Positions 7,053 to 18,164 are shown, counted from the first letter of the stretch. The stretch: DNA of 64,000 nt from Aeromonas fluvialis (GCF_000819885.1 NZ_CDBO01000008.1:28640-92639); one strand, 5' to 3'. Translations and numbers: made by a program. Notes: a model not told the origin generated them from the letters alone.

Positions 7053-7685
7053 GTGTCCAGCTGGATCGATCCGGCCATTCTGGCTCTGTTTATCCCGACC
7101 TTTTTCTTTGTCTCGGTGACCCCGGGCATGTGCATGACTCTGTCGATGACCCTGGGGATGAGCCTGGGGGTACGCCGTACCCTGCACATGATGTGGGGGG
7201 AGCTGATCGGGGTCGGGCTGGTCTCGGTGCTCTCGGTGATCGGGGTGGCAGCCATCATGCTCAACTATCCGGGGATCTTCGCCGCCTTCAAATATGTGGG
7301 GGGGGCCTATCTGGTGTGGCTTGGCATCCAGATGTGGCAGGCCAAGGGGAAGATGGCCATTCCAGCGGATCTCTCGGCCGGTCAGCAGACCAGCCCCATG
7401 GGGCTGGCGGTGCAGGGCTTTGTCACCGCCATCGCCAACCCCAAGGGGTGGGCTTTCATGATCTCCTTGCTGCCCCCCTTTATCTCTGCCGACAAGCCGA
7501 TGGCGCCGCAGATCAGCGCGCTGGTGGCGCTGATTCTGGTCATCGAGTTCTCCTGCCTGCTGCTCTACGCCAGCGGTGGCCGTACTCTGCGCCACTTCCT
7601 CGCCAAGAGCGGTAACGTCACCCTGATGAACCGCATCGCCGGCACCCTGATGCTGGGGGTGGGGGTCTGGCTGGCGCTCGGTTAA
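7053..7685 (+). CDS. LysE/RhtB family amino-acid exporter
   Basis: 210-residue inner-membrane protein with the six-helix LysE layout. The first helix contains FFFVSVTPGMCM, matching the family PGP-like turn. A GMSLGVRRTL loop, FKYVGGAYLVWLGIQMW and the NPKGWAFM motif before the fourth helix are also typical. Family members export amino acids such as threonine, homoserine, leucine or lysine; the substrate here is not predictable. The start is GTG at 7053, set by the good TGGAGGTG at 7041-7048. It is divergent from the 44-codon ORF and ends at a bidirectional terminator shared with the antiporter gene. Confidence 0.9.
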   Translation: MSSWIDPAILALFIPTFFFVSVTPGMCMTLSMTLGMSLGVRRTLHMMWGELIGVGLVSVLSVIGVAAIMLNYPGIFAAFKYVGGAYLVWLGIQMWQAKGKMAIPADLSAGQQTSPMGLAVQGFVTAIANPKGWAFMISLLPPFISADKPMAPQISALVALILVIEFSCLLLYASGGRTLRHFLAKSGNVTLMNRIAGTLMLGVGVWLALG

Positions 7686-7714
7686 GAGCCGTCAGTGACC
7701 CACGTCACGAAAGA

Positions 7715-7743
7715 AAAATGCCACCGCTTGGTGGCATTTTTTA
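7715..7743. terminator. Bidirectional terminator between exporter and antiporter genes
   Basis: Perfect stem AAAATGCCACC / GGTGGCATTTT with a 4-nt loop. A-rich on the left and T-rich on the right, it serves two converging genes. Confidence 0.85.
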
Positions 7744-7758
7744 TGGGAGCGGCTTGGC

Positions 7759-8967
7759 TCAGCGGGGCTTGAAACGCTCGACCCAGGGGTTGGCGGTCAA
7801 GCCATGGAGCAACACGCTCAGAATAATGGTGCAGAGCACGGTCGCTATGATAGGGCGCTGGCCGATCAGCGCCGGCTCGTTTTGCAGCACCATCACCGCA
7901 AAGACGATGCTGGCCAGGCCCCGCGGCCCGAACCAGCCGATAAAGAGCTTGAGCTCGGGCTTGAGGCCGGTGCCGATAAGGCTGAGCCAGACCGGCACCA
8001 TCCGCAGCAGGGTGAGGCTGGCAATGGCATAGAGCCAGTATTGCCAGTGCAGCAGCTCCGGCAGGATGGGCATCAGGGTGGCGCCAAACACCATCCAGAT
8101 CACCACGGAGAGCAGGTCGCCGTAGCCTTCGCAGCTATCCATGTAGGCGTGCTTGTGCTCGCCGAGGCGATGGCCGATAAAGAGGCCACCGACAAAGGCG
8201 GCGATAAAACCGCTGCCCCCCAAGGTCTGGGCCAGGGCGAAGCAGAGCAGGGCCAGTCCCGGCATGGTGAGCTGGCGCCAGAGCGGCAGTTGCCAACCGT
8301 TGAGATAGGCAATTTTCAGCAGCCGGATAGTGAGGCTGGTCAGCACAAACGCGACCAAGAGGCCAATGCCGATCTCCTCCAGCATCAGGGTGATGGCCAG
8401 GGTCGCAGTCCCTGTGTGCTGCTCGGTAGGGGAGATAAGGGCCAGCAGCAATAGCAGCACAGGTACGCAGATGCCATCGTTGAGGCCGCTCTCCTGATTG
8501 AGACCTTCGCGCACCGGTGCCGGCACCGCGGGGTTGCTGACCACCGCCTTGCCGAGCGCCGCATCGGTGGGGGCCAGGATGGTGGAGAGGATGGCCATCT
8601 CCAGCAGTGGCAAGTCGGGGAAGATCCAGTGGCCAAACAGGGCGCCACAGAGCAGGGTAAGAGGGAGACCGATCAGCAGCAACCGGATCGGCAGTTGCCG
8701 GTTCGCCAGCAAAATCTGCCAGTTGGTGTTGGCGGCATCGTTGAACAGCACGATGACCAGGGTCAGCTCGGCCAGCAGCTTGATACCGGCACTGTCGATG
8801 GCGAGGGAGAGCAGTTCCAGCCCTCCCGGCCCCAGCAGCCAGCCGGTTAGCAGAAACAGCAGGGGGCCGTTGACCAGTTTTGATTCGAAGCGCCCTGCGA
8901 TCAGGCTGTAGATCAGCAAGAAGGCGGCGATCACCGCCAGATTCTGATAAAGCAGATGTGTATCCAT
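7759..8967 (-). CDS. CPA1-type Na+(K+)/H+ antiporter
   Basis: 402-residue polytopic membrane protein with about 12 hydrophobic segments and no cytosolic tail. Conserved antiporter elements are LFNDAAN at 75-81, ILAPTDAALGKAVV around 130-143 (the TD pair) and NQESGLNDG at 157-165, with the Asn-Asp pair of CPA1 exchangers at 163-164. GFIAAFVGGLF and the late WFGPRGLASIVFAV helix also fit. It should exchange Na+ or K+ for protons across the inner membrane for pH and salt homeostasis. It lacks the RCK domain seen in the NhaP2 gene 1.3 kb away. Single gene. Confidence 0.85.
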   Translation of the reverse strand: MDTHLLYQNLAVIAAFLLIYSLIAGRFESKLVNGPLLFLLTGWLLGPGGLELLSLAIDSAGIKLLAELTLVIVLFNDAANTNWQILLANRQLPIRLLLIGLPLTLLCGALFGHWIFPDLPLLEMAILSTILAPTDAALGKAVVSNPAVPAPVREGLNQESGLNDGICVPVLLLLLALISPTEQHTGTATLAITLMLEEIGIGLLVAFVLTSLTIRLLKIAYLNGWQLPLWRQLTMPGLALLCFALAQTLGGSGFIAAFVGGLFIGHRLGEHKHAYMDSCEGYGDLLSVVIWMVFGATLMPILPELLHWQYWLYAIASLTLLRMVPVWLSLIGTGLKPELKLFIGWFGPRGLASIVFAVMVLQNEPALIGQRPIIATVLCTIILSVLLHGLTANPWVERFKPR

Positions 8968-9143
8968 ACAAACTCCCTTGAAACCATACTGTCAGGGCGG
9001 TTTAACGACCATCCTGGCCCCGGGTTATGCCCCATATTCTCAGTTGCCGACGCCAGGTTGCGGCCTCTTTGCGCACGTTTTGTCCAGAGTGGCAGTGCCC
9101 ATCACATCCGTCGGGGCCGATTATGTCGGCTCCCGCGGACCGT

Positions 9144-10247
9144 TCAATCGGTCAGACAGTCGGGGTCAAACACATACTCACCATCCAGCCAGCGCACGAT
9201 TTCGTCGACACAGGATTGGTCGCGAAACGGCAGATAGCGGGCCTTGAGGTGGATCACCTGCTCAGGGGTCAGCTGGGCCAGCCCTATATCCTGAAACAGC
9301 GGCAGATCGGCCTCGATCATTGCCGAGATCTGCGGGCCGCAGGTCGCGTTGAGGGCGGTATGTAGCGCCTTGTCCGGGTCGTACTGCTTGCCGAGCCGGT
9401 AGCTCATCGGCAGGGTGGCGAGTGGCAGGGCCGACAGGGCCGCCTGCTTCATCGGGTTGACCGCGTGGCCCGCCACCAGTTCGCTGAGCTCGGCCGGGCG
9501 GTTTTCGAAGGCGCGCAGATGGAGGTAGCTGCTGGCCTTGCTGCCATCGTTGACCGGGTAGTTGTCCCACAGGAACGGCTTGCGGTGCAGCCACTCGGCC
9601 GTCTGCTGCAGGTGAGCTGCCGGGTACTCGCTGGAGCAGACCTTGGGACCGGTCCAGAAGATATCGATTCGCCGATCCAGCCCTTGACCCAGATCCTCCA
9701 GATAGTGGGGGGGCATGGCGCCGAACACCTTCTCCAGTACCGGGTCGGTTGAGTAGTAGCTGGGACAGAAGATGAGGCGGGCCGCCTTGCTGTGGGCCGC
9801 GATGTCGTGGGCAATGGTGAGCTGCCAGTGGGCGAGATCCGGGGTATCCCCCTTCATGTCGTCGAACAGGATCGCCAGCATGTCGGGCTGGAGCATTTCA
9901 TCGATAAGACGCACTTTTTCAAGCAGCGCCGGACGCTGGCGGGCATAGTCGTGGTGGGCGCCCATGGGGCTTAAGCCCACCCCGAAGGCGAGCCCGTTGG
10001 CACGGCACTGGCGCGCCAGCTCGGCGAGATCCGCCAGCTGTTGTTTGGGCCAGGGGAGGGCCCAGTGCTTGCGCAGATAGCCATCTTCTTTCGGGGCGTA
10101 GAGATAGAAGCCGTAACCGTGGCGCGGCAGCCACTGGGCGTAGCGGGCGCGGGCCTGCCAGCTCCATCCCTTGCCAAAAAAGCCTTCAATCACCCCCAGA
10201 TTGGCTGCGGGGGGCAGGGGGCCGGACAGCAAACTTTGATATGGCAT
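9144..10247 (-). CDS. GH84-type beta-N-acetylglucosaminidase (O-GlcNAcase/hyaluronidase-like), cytoplasmic
   Basis: 367-residue protein with the beta-N-acetylglucosaminidase (NAGidase) domain over most of its length. GVIEGFFGKGWSW at 18-30 is the hallmark first strand. YLYAPKEDGYLRKHW at 48-62 is the substrate-binding loop, and LFDDM with Asp129-Asp130 is the catalytic pair of GH84. IFWTGPKVCS and FLWDNYPVND are further active-site loops. The family removes terminal beta-linked GlcNAc. There is no signal peptide, unlike many secreted hyaluronidases, so it likely acts on intracellular GlcNAc-containing material; the substrate is unknown. The start is preceded by GGGAGAG. It lies between two antiporter genes, not near the nag cluster. 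Confidence 0.8.
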   Translation of the reverse strand: MPYQSLLSGPLPPAANLGVIEGFFGKGWSWQARARYAQWLPRHGYGFYLYAPKEDGYLRKHWALPWPKQQLADLAELARQCRANGLAFGVGLSPMGAHHDYARQRPALLEKVRLIDEMLQPDMLAILFDDMKGDTPDLAHWQLTIAHDIAAHSKAARLIFCPSYYSTDPVLEKVFGAMPPHYLEDLGQGLDRRIDIFWTGPKVCSSEYPAAHLQQTAEWLHRKPFLWDNYPVNDGSKASSYLHLRAFENRPAELSELVAGHAVNPMKQAALSALPLATLPMSYRLGKQYDPDKALHTALNATCGPQISAMIEADLPLFQDIGLAQLTPEQVIHLKARYLPFRDQSCVDEIVRWLDGEYVFDPDCLTD

Positions 10248-10290
10248 AACGCTCTCCCTTCTTGCTGGGGACTCGATGCGGGACGGTCCG

Positions 10291-12018
10291 TCAGACCGGG
10301 TCCTCTTCCTGAAAGCGCACCCCGATCTTGCTCGGCACGCTCTCGTCCATTTCGGCCACGGTCCAGATCAGGCCCTGCCATTCGATGTTGTCACCGACCA
10401 CCAGATTATCGCCCAATTGGGTCGCAATGAAATCCCCCAATGTCTGTTCCGCCGCCTCGCTCACATCCAGACCATAAAGAGGGGCCAGATCCGTCAGACG
10501 AGCCGCTGACTCCAGCAAAAAGTCGCCGAAGAAACGGGGGCCGAGATCCTGCTCCGGCGCCTGGCTGAACAACTGGCCGAGGGCGGGGAGGTCGCGCTCG
10601 TGACCGATCACGCAGAGGATGTCATCGGCCTGCAGACAGGTACTGCCCGAGGGGTGGAGCAGCTCGCGGCCACGAAACAGGGCGCTGATCCGGGTGCCAG
10701 CAGGCATCTGCAGATCCCGCAGTGGCGATCCGATGCACCACTTCTCTTCCCCCAGCTGGTAGACGAAGGTCTCCCACTGGCTGTCGAGATCGATCTCGAG
10801 CCCGGAGCGGTTGATGGGCGACGGGGGTGCTGGTACCTCCACCCGCGCCAATTTTGAGGCCAGCGGCAGCGAGCTGCCCTGCAAAATCAGCGAGACCAGC
10901 ACCACGAAGAAGGCGACGTTGAAGTAGAGCTGGGCGTTAGGTAGTCCCGCCATCATGGGGAACACCGCCAGAATGATGGGCACGGCGCCGCGCAGGCCAA
11001 CCCAGGAGATAAACCAGCGCTCGCGGGGGGCGAAGTTCTTGAACGGCAGCAGCCCGATCCAGACCGAGACGGGGCGGGCAAACAGGATCATCCACATCGC
11101 CAGCGCCAGTGCGGGCAAGGCGATGGGGAGCAGATTGCTGGGAGTGGCCAGCAGGCCAAGCACCAGAAACATGCCGATCTGACTGAGCCAGGTCAGACCG
11201 TCCAGCACCGACAAGGTGGTGCTGCGGCTGCGCAAGGCGAGGTTGCCGAGCAGCAGACCGGTGAGATAGATGGCGAGAATCCCGCTGCCCCCCACCGCCG
11301 TGGTCAGCGCGAAGATCAGCAGGCCGCCGCTGACGGTGAGCAGCGGATAGAGGCCCGGTGCCAGGCGGGCAGTGTTGATGAGGCGCCACAGTAGCCAGCC
11401 GCCGCCAAGGCCGAGACCGGCCCCTAGGCCAAACTGCTGGAGCAGTTGCAGCAGGAGGAAGCCTGCATCCAGCCCCTGCTGGGCGGTGGCAAGCACTTCG
11501 ATCAGAGTGACGGTGAGAAACACCGCCATGGGATCATTGCTGCCTGACTCTATCTCCAGGGTGGCGCTCACCCGCTCGTTGAGGCTGCGTCCGCCGAGCA
11601 GGGAGAAGACCGCCGCCGCGTCGGTGGAGCCGACGATGGCGCCGATCAGCATCCCTTGCATCAGGTTGAGGTCAAACAGCCAGGCGGCGGCCAGACCCGT
11701 GAGGCCGGTGGTGATGGCCACCCCGACCGTGGCGAGTGACAAGGCCGGCCAGAGCGCCACCCGAAACGAGGAGACCCGGGTGCGCATGCCGCCGTCGAGC
11801 AGGATGATGGCGAGCGCCAGGTTGCCCACCAGATAGGCGATGGAGTAGTCAGCGAAGTGGATGCCGCCGGGACCATCTTCACCGGCCAGCATGCCGACCG
11901 CAAGGAAGATGACCAGAATGGGAATACCGAGGCGGGAAGAGAGGGCGCTCAACAGGACGCTGGCGCCCACCAACAGAGCCGCGACAAAAAAGAAACTGTT
12001 GATGGTAGCGGCATCCAA
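10291..12018 (-). CDS. nhaP2: K+/H+ antiporter NhaP2 (CvrA)
   Basis: 575 residues, against 578 in E. coli. The membrane domain (about 1-390) contains [29 protein letters not shown] at 71-80, [14 protein letters not shown] at 130-143 and ESGSNDPMA at 157-165. The cytosolic tail holds a TrkA-C/RCK-C regulatory domain (about 400-490, with [12 protein letters not shown]) and a CorC/HlyC-like end. It expels K+ in exchange for H+. The homologous N-terminus [11 protein letters not shown] begins at a TTG codon (12016-12018). AAGGAG lies 7-8 bp upstream, so TTG is the likely start; an ATG 13 codons further up has no support. Confidence 0.9.
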   Translation of the reverse strand: MDAATINSFFFVAALLVGASVLLSALSSRLGIPILVIFLAVGMLAGEDGPGGIHFADYSIAYLVGNLALAIILLDGGMRTRVSSFRVALWPALSLATVGVAITTGLTGLAAAWLFDLNLMQGMLIGAIVGSTDAAAVFSLLGGRSLNERVSATLEIESGSNDPMAVFLTVTLIEVLATAQQGLDAGFLLLQLLQQFGLGAGLGLGGGWLLWRLINTARLAPGLYPLLTVSGGLLIFALTTAVGGSGILAIYLTGLLLGNLALRSRSTTLSVLDGLTWLSQIGMFLVLGLLATPSNLLPIALPALALAMWMILFARPVSVWIGLLPFKNFAPRERWFISWVGLRGAVPIILAVFPMMAGLPNAQLYFNVAFFVVLVSLILQGSSLPLASKLARVEVPAPPSPINRSGLEIDLDSQWETFVYQLGEEKWCIGSPLRDLQMPAGTRISALFRGRELLHPSGSTCLQADDILCVIGHERDLPALGQLFSQAPEQDLGPRFFGDFLLESAARLTDLAPLYGLDVSEAAEQTLGDFIATQLGDNLVVGDNIEWQGLIWTVAEMDESVPSKIGVRFQEEDPV

Positions 12019-12255
12019 AGGCGAACTCCTTCCTGGTAATGGGCAAAGCAGGCACATTATATGCAGTTAGGCCCCCCTTGTGTGGCTTATTTGTGCATCA
12101 ATTTGCACTTTCTTACATTTTTCATCCCTTTTTCCAGCATGGCCGCGCCATATTCTGACTGTGACGGGGTTATCGAAAGCGGAGTCAAAGGAGTGTCGAT
12201 TTCAGGATGCGCAGGGAGCTGGTGGGGAAAAGCGAAACGGCACAGCAGAGGGAGA

Positions 12256-12277
12256 GGGGAGCACAAGGGCGCTCCCC
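12256..12277 (-). terminator. Weak terminator-like hairpin after the DUF2897 gene
   Basis: Stem GGGGAGC / GCTCCCC with an 8-nt loop, 17 bp past the stop. There is no T-run on the minus strand, so termination is uncertain. I see nothing else convincing in the 275-bp gap up to nhaP2. Confidence 0.3.
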
Positions 12278-12293
12278 AGGGATGGGGCGGGAT

Positions 12294-12436
12294 TCAGTCG
12301 TCCTCGTCATCCTTCACTTCGCGGATCTTGTCCTTGTAGTTGGGCAACTGTTTCTCGAGCCGTTTCATGTCTTTGATGGCATTGAGAAACAGCCCGAGCA
12401 GGAAGAGCAGTGGCAAGCCGATCAAGAGCCAGAGAT

Positions 12437-12440
<4 letters not shown>
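12294..12440 (-). CDS. Small membrane protein, DUF2897 family
   Basis: A 48-residue ORF. One hydrophobic helix comes first (LWLLIGLPLLFLLGLFLNAI), then a charged cytosolic tail with basic KDMKRLEKQLPNYKDKIREV and a very acidic end (KDDEDD). This is the layout of DUF2897 proteins. The ATG overlaps the TGA of the M15 peptidase gene (ATGA), with AAGGAAAA upstream, so it is the last cistron of a coupled dapE operon. Single-pass inner-membrane protein of unknown role. In E. coli a small single-pass protein (YpfN) occupies the equivalent place after dapE. Confidence 0.75.
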
Positions 12441-14259
<1,819 letters not shown>

Positions 14260-14269
14260 TTAATTGTCC

Positions 14270-14620
14270 TTAACGGGAGAAGAGGGATTGGTAGTGATCA
14301 GCCTTGAAACCCAGGGTCAGTTCGCCGTCACGATCGAGCAGCGGGCGCTTGATCATGGCCGGGTGTTCCAGCAGCAGGGCGCGCACCTTGGTGGTATCGA
14401 GCCCCTGTTTGGCCTCATCCGGCAGTGCGCGGAAGGTGGTGCCGCGGCTGTTGAGCAGGGCTTCCCAGCCGAGTTGTGCCAGCCAGCGATCCAGGTCGTC
14501 CGGATTCAGGCCGTCGGCGCGGTGGTCGTGAAAGCGGTAGTCGATACCGGCCTCATCCAGCCATTTTCGGGCTTTCTTGATGGTGTCGCAGTTCTTGATG
14601 CCATAGAGAGTGATGGCCAT
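14270..14620 (-). CDS. yffB: ArsC/Spx-family thioredoxin-fold protein YffB
   Basis: 116 residues with the ArsC-like fold. LYGIKNCDTIKKARKWLDE is the N-terminal active-site region with single redox Cys11 (a C-x-x-I rather than CxxC arrangement). The middle has TTFRALPDEAK, and RPLLDRDGELTLGF is the conserved C-terminal strand. Family members behave as glutathione-dependent thiol reductases, but YffB has no proven substrate. Its place directly ahead of dapE is conserved in enterics. It is the probable first gene of the yffB-dapE-M15-DUF2897 operon. Confidence 0.88.
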   Translation of the reverse strand: MAITLYGIKNCDTIKKARKWLDEAGIDYRFHDHRADGLNPDDLDRWLAQLGWEALLNSRGTTFRALPDEAKQGLDTTKVRALLLEHPAMIKRPLLDRDGELTLGFKADHYQSLFSR

Positions 14621-14890
14621 GGGGAGTCCTTCGCTTGTGGGCGCTGGCCGTGGGCCGCGTCCCGAAAATCCGAATCAACACAGTGCAAGGGCCCGATTCT
14701 GGCATTGTGGCGATCGCATGGCAACGCTGATGGTCAGGCTCGCGGGTTTTACCGGGACTGGTCACACCTGAACGGCGTTTTTGAGCTCAAGATCAGAAGC
14801 TGTGCGGCGGGCGTGCCCGATGGGGTTGGTTATTGCGGGAGAAAAGCCGCTATTGCAGGAGAAAAAGATAAGGGACAAACGCCAGATAGC
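14621..14890. other. Intergenic stretch with nothing recognised
   Basis: About 270 bp between the yffB start and the terminator of the next gene. It must contain the promoter of the dapE operon, but I see no clear -10/-35 pair, operator or small gene. Long open frames through it on the plus strand are continuations of shadow frames. Confidence 0.5.
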
Positions 14891-14916
14891 CAAAACGCGC
14901 CAGCAGGCGCGTTTTG
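14891..14916. terminator. Strong bidirectional hairpin terminator
   Basis: CAAAACGCGCC / GGCGCGTTTTG with an AGCA loop. It is the terminator of the 100-residue minus-strand gene that ends at 14940. Confidence 0.8.
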
Positions 14917-14939
14917 GTCGGCATCATCAAGCACGTGAA

Positions 14940-15242
14940 TCAGTGCAGGGTGCTCCACTCATGGTCAAAGACCCGGGCCCGTTCCCAGGGGGCGTCCGGC
15001 AGGCTGGAAGAGAGGCCGGTGTATTTGCCCACGTCGTCCACCACGATGGCGGAGAGGATCGGCAGGTTGTTTTCGGTGCAGTACATACGGATGCGTTGCA
15101 GCAGGGTACGCAGTTCATCCTGACACCGCTCCAGCCCGGCCTGTTTGGCCAGTTTGGAGTAACGAATGGTAGTGCGTTCCTTTGCAGACTCGACGAGGAT
15201 GTCCCAGCAGGTCGAGACACCTGCGGTGGCTTGGCTTGTCAT
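14940..15242 (-). CDS. Hypothetical 100-residue protein
   Basis: Starting at the ATG of MTSQATAG (15240-15242), preceded by GGAGAGAG, gives 100 residues; 36 further upstream codons have no support. The sequence contains CWDILVESAKERTTIRYSKLAKQAGL, then a helix-rich LRTLLQRIRMYCTENN and a conserved-looking LPILSAIVVDDVGKYTG strand. It ends in WERARVFDHEWS. It recalls small uncharacterised proteins with the pattern YCxENxLPxLxxIVV, but I cannot name a domain with certainty. It is not membrane-bound or secreted. It stands alone with its own terminator, and the dcuC promoter region lies divergently upstream. Confidence 0.65.
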   Translation of the reverse strand: MTSQATAGVSTCWDILVESAKERTTIRYSKLAKQAGLERCQDELRTLLQRIRMYCTENNLPILSAIVVDDVGKYTGLSSSLPDAPWERARVFDHEWSTLH

Positions 15243-15453
15243 AACTCTCTCCGGCGCGAAATGGTCGCTATATGTCGAAGCGCATCTTCGCCACTTCGGC
15301 GCTGTCATATTTTGATCCAGCGCAAAAAAGAGGAGAGTCGCATCACACAATTTCCGGATGCGGGTTAGTAAAGGTTTTTTGGTGGTTTAAATAACCAGTT
15401 TTTGTCATTTTATCGATATGTTTATCTGGTTGATTGCAGTGATGTCATATTTA

Positions 15454-15467
15454 TTGATGGGGATCAA
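15454..15467. promoter_or_regulatory. Consensus FNR box upstream of dcuC
   Basis: TTGAT-GGGG-ATCAA is a perfect match to the FNR consensus TTGAT-N4-ATCAA. Its centre is about 67 bp before the TTG start of dcuC. A TAGATT at 15490-15495 would place the transcription start near 15502, putting the box at about -41, the class II activator position. Confidence 0.85.
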
Positions 15468-15527
15468 AGGCAAATGGTGGTCAGATCACTAGATTTCGTT
15501 TTTCGATAAATGTATCAGGAGTGAATA

Positions 15528-16904
15528 TTGGAACTGCTATTCGTCTTGCTCGTACTGGTTGCCGTGGTCTACGGCATCATCAAGGATTACAACCCGCAGG
15601 CGGTGCTGGCGCTGGCGGGTATGGCCATTTTTGCGGTGGCCTACTGGCTGGGGCTGCATCCCATTCTCCCCGCAGACAAGAGCACCGGCTTCGCCCTGTT
15701 CGACCTGTTTGAAGTGTTCAAGGGGATCTTCTCCTACCGTGCGGCGGGGCTGGGCCTCACCATCATGGCGGTCGCGGGTTTTGCCACCTACATGTCCCAT
15801 ATCGGTGCCTCCCAGGCGCTGGTGCGGGTGGCGGTCAAACCGGTGGCGGGCATCCACTCCAGCTATCTGATGCTCTCCATCTGCTATCTGGTGGCGGTGT
15901 TCGTCTCCCTGTTCGTCACCTCCGCCACCGGTCTTGGCCTGCTGTTGATGGTCACCATGTACCCGGTGATGCGCAACCTCGGCATCAGCCCGGCCTCCGC
16001 CTGCGGCGTCATCGCCACCTCCCAGGCGTTCGAGATTGGCCCGACCCAGACCAATGCCATCTTCTCTGCCGGTCAATCCGGTATGGACCCGACCAGCTAC
16101 TTCGTCGACTACCAGATCTGGCTGGTGGCCCCCATGCTGCTGGTGACCATGGTGCTGCACTTCTTCTGGCAGCGTCACTGCGATCGTAAAGATGGCTGGG
16201 ATCCGGCCTTGCATCGCGGCGAGCACGCCGAGCTGGACGAGAAGGGAACGGACGAGGTCAAGGCGCCGACCTGGTACGGTCTGTTGCCGATCATCCCCTT
16301 CGTGCTGATGATGACCTTCTCCAAGCTGCTGGTGAACGACATCAAGATGAGCGTGGAGGTGGCCATGCTGCTGTCGGTGTTCATCGGCATGCTGTGCGAG
16401 CTGCTGCGTTCGCGCTCGGTGCGTACCTCCTTCGCCGGCCTGTCGAGCTTCCTCGACGGCATGGGCAAGGTATTCGGCCCTGTGGTCGCGCTGATCGTCT
16501 GTGCCGAGCTGTTTGCCGAGTCTCTCAAAGCCATCGGGGCCATCGACACCCTGCTCCATTCGGCCAGCAATGCCGGTATCGGCAGTGGTCTGATGACCCT
16601 GGTGATGGTGGCGCTGATCATGGTGGCGGCAGTCATCATGGGCTCCGGCAACGCGGCCTTCCTGAGCTTCTCCACCCTGGCCCCGGCGGTCGCGGCCAAG
16701 TTCGGCGTACCGGCGGTGACCATGCTGCTGCCGATGCAGCTGGCTTCGAGCATTGGCCGCACCATCTCTCCCATCGCGGCTGTGCTGATCGCCTGTGCGG
16801 GGATCGCCAAGGTGTCGCCCTTTACTGTGGTCAAGCGCACCAGCGTGCCGATGGCCGGGGCACTGGTGACGGCATTGGTGCTCAACTATCTGCTGTTTAT
16901 GTAG
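15528..16904 (+). CDS. dcuC: Anaerobic C4-dicarboxylate transporter DcuC
   Basis: 458-residue, roughly 12-segment inner-membrane carrier of the DcuC family. Typical stretches are YNPQAVLALAGM, IFSYRAAGLGLTIMAVAGFATYM, SATGLGLLLMVTMYPVM, SQAFEIGPTQTNAIFSA and the C-terminal ASSIGRTISPIAAVLIA. E. coli DcuC is a succinate efflux and C4-dicarboxylate exchange protein used in fermentation. The start codon is TTG: MELLFVLLVLV follows AGGAG at 15517-15521 by 6 bp. The perfect FNR box upstream agrees with anaerobic induction. An M20 peptidase gene follows after 101 bp on the same strand and may be cotranscribed. Confidence 0.92.
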   Translation: MELLFVLLVLVAVVYGIIKDYNPQAVLALAGMAIFAVAYWLGLHPILPADKSTGFALFDLFEVFKGIFSYRAAGLGLTIMAVAGFATYMSHIGASQALVRVAVKPVAGIHSSYLMLSICYLVAVFVSLFVTSATGLGLLLMVTMYPVMRNLGISPASACGVIATSQAFEIGPTQTNAIFSAGQSGMDPTSYFVDYQIWLVAPMLLVTMVLHFFWQRHCDRKDGWDPALHRGEHAELDEKGTDEVKAPTWYGLLPIIPFVLMMTFSKLLVNDIKMSVEVAMLLSVFIGMLCELLRSRSVRTSFAGLSSFLDGMGKVFGPVVALIVCAELFAESLKAIGAIDTLLHSASNAGIGSGLMTLVMVALIMVAAVIMGSGNAAFLSFSTLAPAVAAKFGVPAVTMLLPMQLASSIGRTISPIAAVLIACAGIAKVSPFTVVKRTSVPMAGALVTALVLNYLLFM

Positions 16905-17005
16905 TGCTCTTTGCAAGGCATTGACGAAGCGGGCAGCCTGGCTGTCCGCTCCTTTTATTCTGTTGCTGGCGATGACCCCGGGTGGGACGTTGCATGGAGA
17001 AGAGA

Positions 17006-18151
17006 ATGACCTGTCTTAACAATGCGTTTTCCCTCGATAGCTATCTGGCGGATCTGGCCCCGCTGATCAATCTCGATTGTGGCACCCGCACCCCGGCCGG
17101 GGTGGCCAGGGTGGCCGATATCATGACCGAGAAATATGAGGCCATCGGCTGGCAGGTGACCCGTCATCAGTTCGCCGCCGAATGTGGTCCCTGTCTCGAG
17201 ATCACCAATGCGCCGGGTGCCGATCACTACGATGTGATGCTGATCGGTCACATGGATACCGTCTTCCCCGAGGGGACGGCAGCCAAGCGTCCGCTGACAA
17301 TCGAAGGCAATCAGGCCTTTGGCCCCGGCGTGTCGGACATGAAGAGCGGCCTGCTCTCCACCTGGTATGCCTTGCAAGGGATGGATCCGGCGGTGCTGGC
17401 CAAGCTCAAGGTGCTGGTCTGCTGCAACTGTGACGAGGAGGTGGGATCCCCCTGGTCGAAGGAGTGGCTGGTCGAGAAAGCCAGACAGAGCGGCTGCGTG
17501 CTGGTGGCCGAGGCGGCGCGTCCGAGCGGCGACCTTATCAGCGCCCGCAAGGGCAATGCCAAGTACCGCATCACCTTCCACGGCAAGGCATCCCACGCGG
17601 GTTCGGCCCTGACCGAGGGGGTCTCGGCCATTACCGAGCTGGCTCACTGGGTGCTGGCCATCAACCAGCAGGTCAACATGACCACAGGCACCACCATGAA
17701 CGTGGGGGTGGTACAGGGCGGCACCGGCGTCAACGTGGTGCCGGACTATGCCGAGGCCATCGTCGACTTGCGCTTCTGGAGCAACGAAGAGGCCGGTGCC
17801 GTGCACGACCGGCTCACCTTTATGGCCAACAACCCCTTCCTCACCGGCTGTCGGGTCGAGGTGGATCGCCAGACCTTCAAGCCGGCGATGCGCCCGAGTG
17901 GTGATACCGAGGCACTGATGGCGCTGGTGGAAGCGGCCGCTGCGGATGAGGGGATCCCCTTCAACTGGCTGGAGGCCGGTGGTGGTTCGGATGCCAACTT
18001 TACCGCAGCGGCCGGGGTGCCGTCCCTCGATGGCTTTGGCCCCATGGGGGGCGGCTTCCACTCCGAGGCCGAGTTTTTGCTGCTCGACAGCATCGAACCG
18101 CGCATCCGCCTGTTGCAGCGGGTGCTGGGCAAGCTGGCCAAAGAGTCCTGA
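17006..18151 (+). CDS. M20-family metallopeptidase (carboxypeptidase G2-like)
   Basis: 381 residues. Di-zinc M20 site: GHMDTVFPEG (His82, Asp84), GVSDMKSG (bridging Asp111), CDEEVGS (Glu144/145), a later EAARPSG, and FHSEAEFLL with the terminal zinc His. FHGKASHAGSALTEGVSA marks the lid/dimerisation domain. Relatives release C-terminal glutamate or cleave acyl or dipeptide substrates; specificity is not predictable. I prefer the ATG at 17006 because GGAGAAGAG sits immediately upstream; GTG/ATG codons at 16982 and 16994 would add 4-8 residues. The position behind dcuC suggests it may release a C4 or C5 amino acid used anaerobically, which is inference. Confidence 0.85.
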   Translation: MTCLNNAFSLDSYLADLAPLINLDCGTRTPAGVARVADIMTEKYEAIGWQVTRHQFAAECGPCLEITNAPGADHYDVMLIGHMDTVFPEGTAAKRPLTIEGNQAFGPGVSDMKSGLLSTWYALQGMDPAVLAKLKVLVCCNCDEEVGSPWSKEWLVEKARQSGCVLVAEAARPSGDLISARKGNAKYRITFHGKASHAGSALTEGVSAITELAHWVLAINQQVNMTTGTTMNVGVVQGGTGVNVVPDYAEAIVDLRFWSNEEAGAVHDRLTFMANNPFLTGCRVEVDRQTFKPAMRPSGDTEALMALVEAAAADEGIPFNWLEAGGGSDANFTAAAGVPSLDGFGPMGGGFHSEAEFLLLDSIEPRIRLLQRVLGKLAKES

Positions 18152-18164
18152 GCAAGGGCAATGC

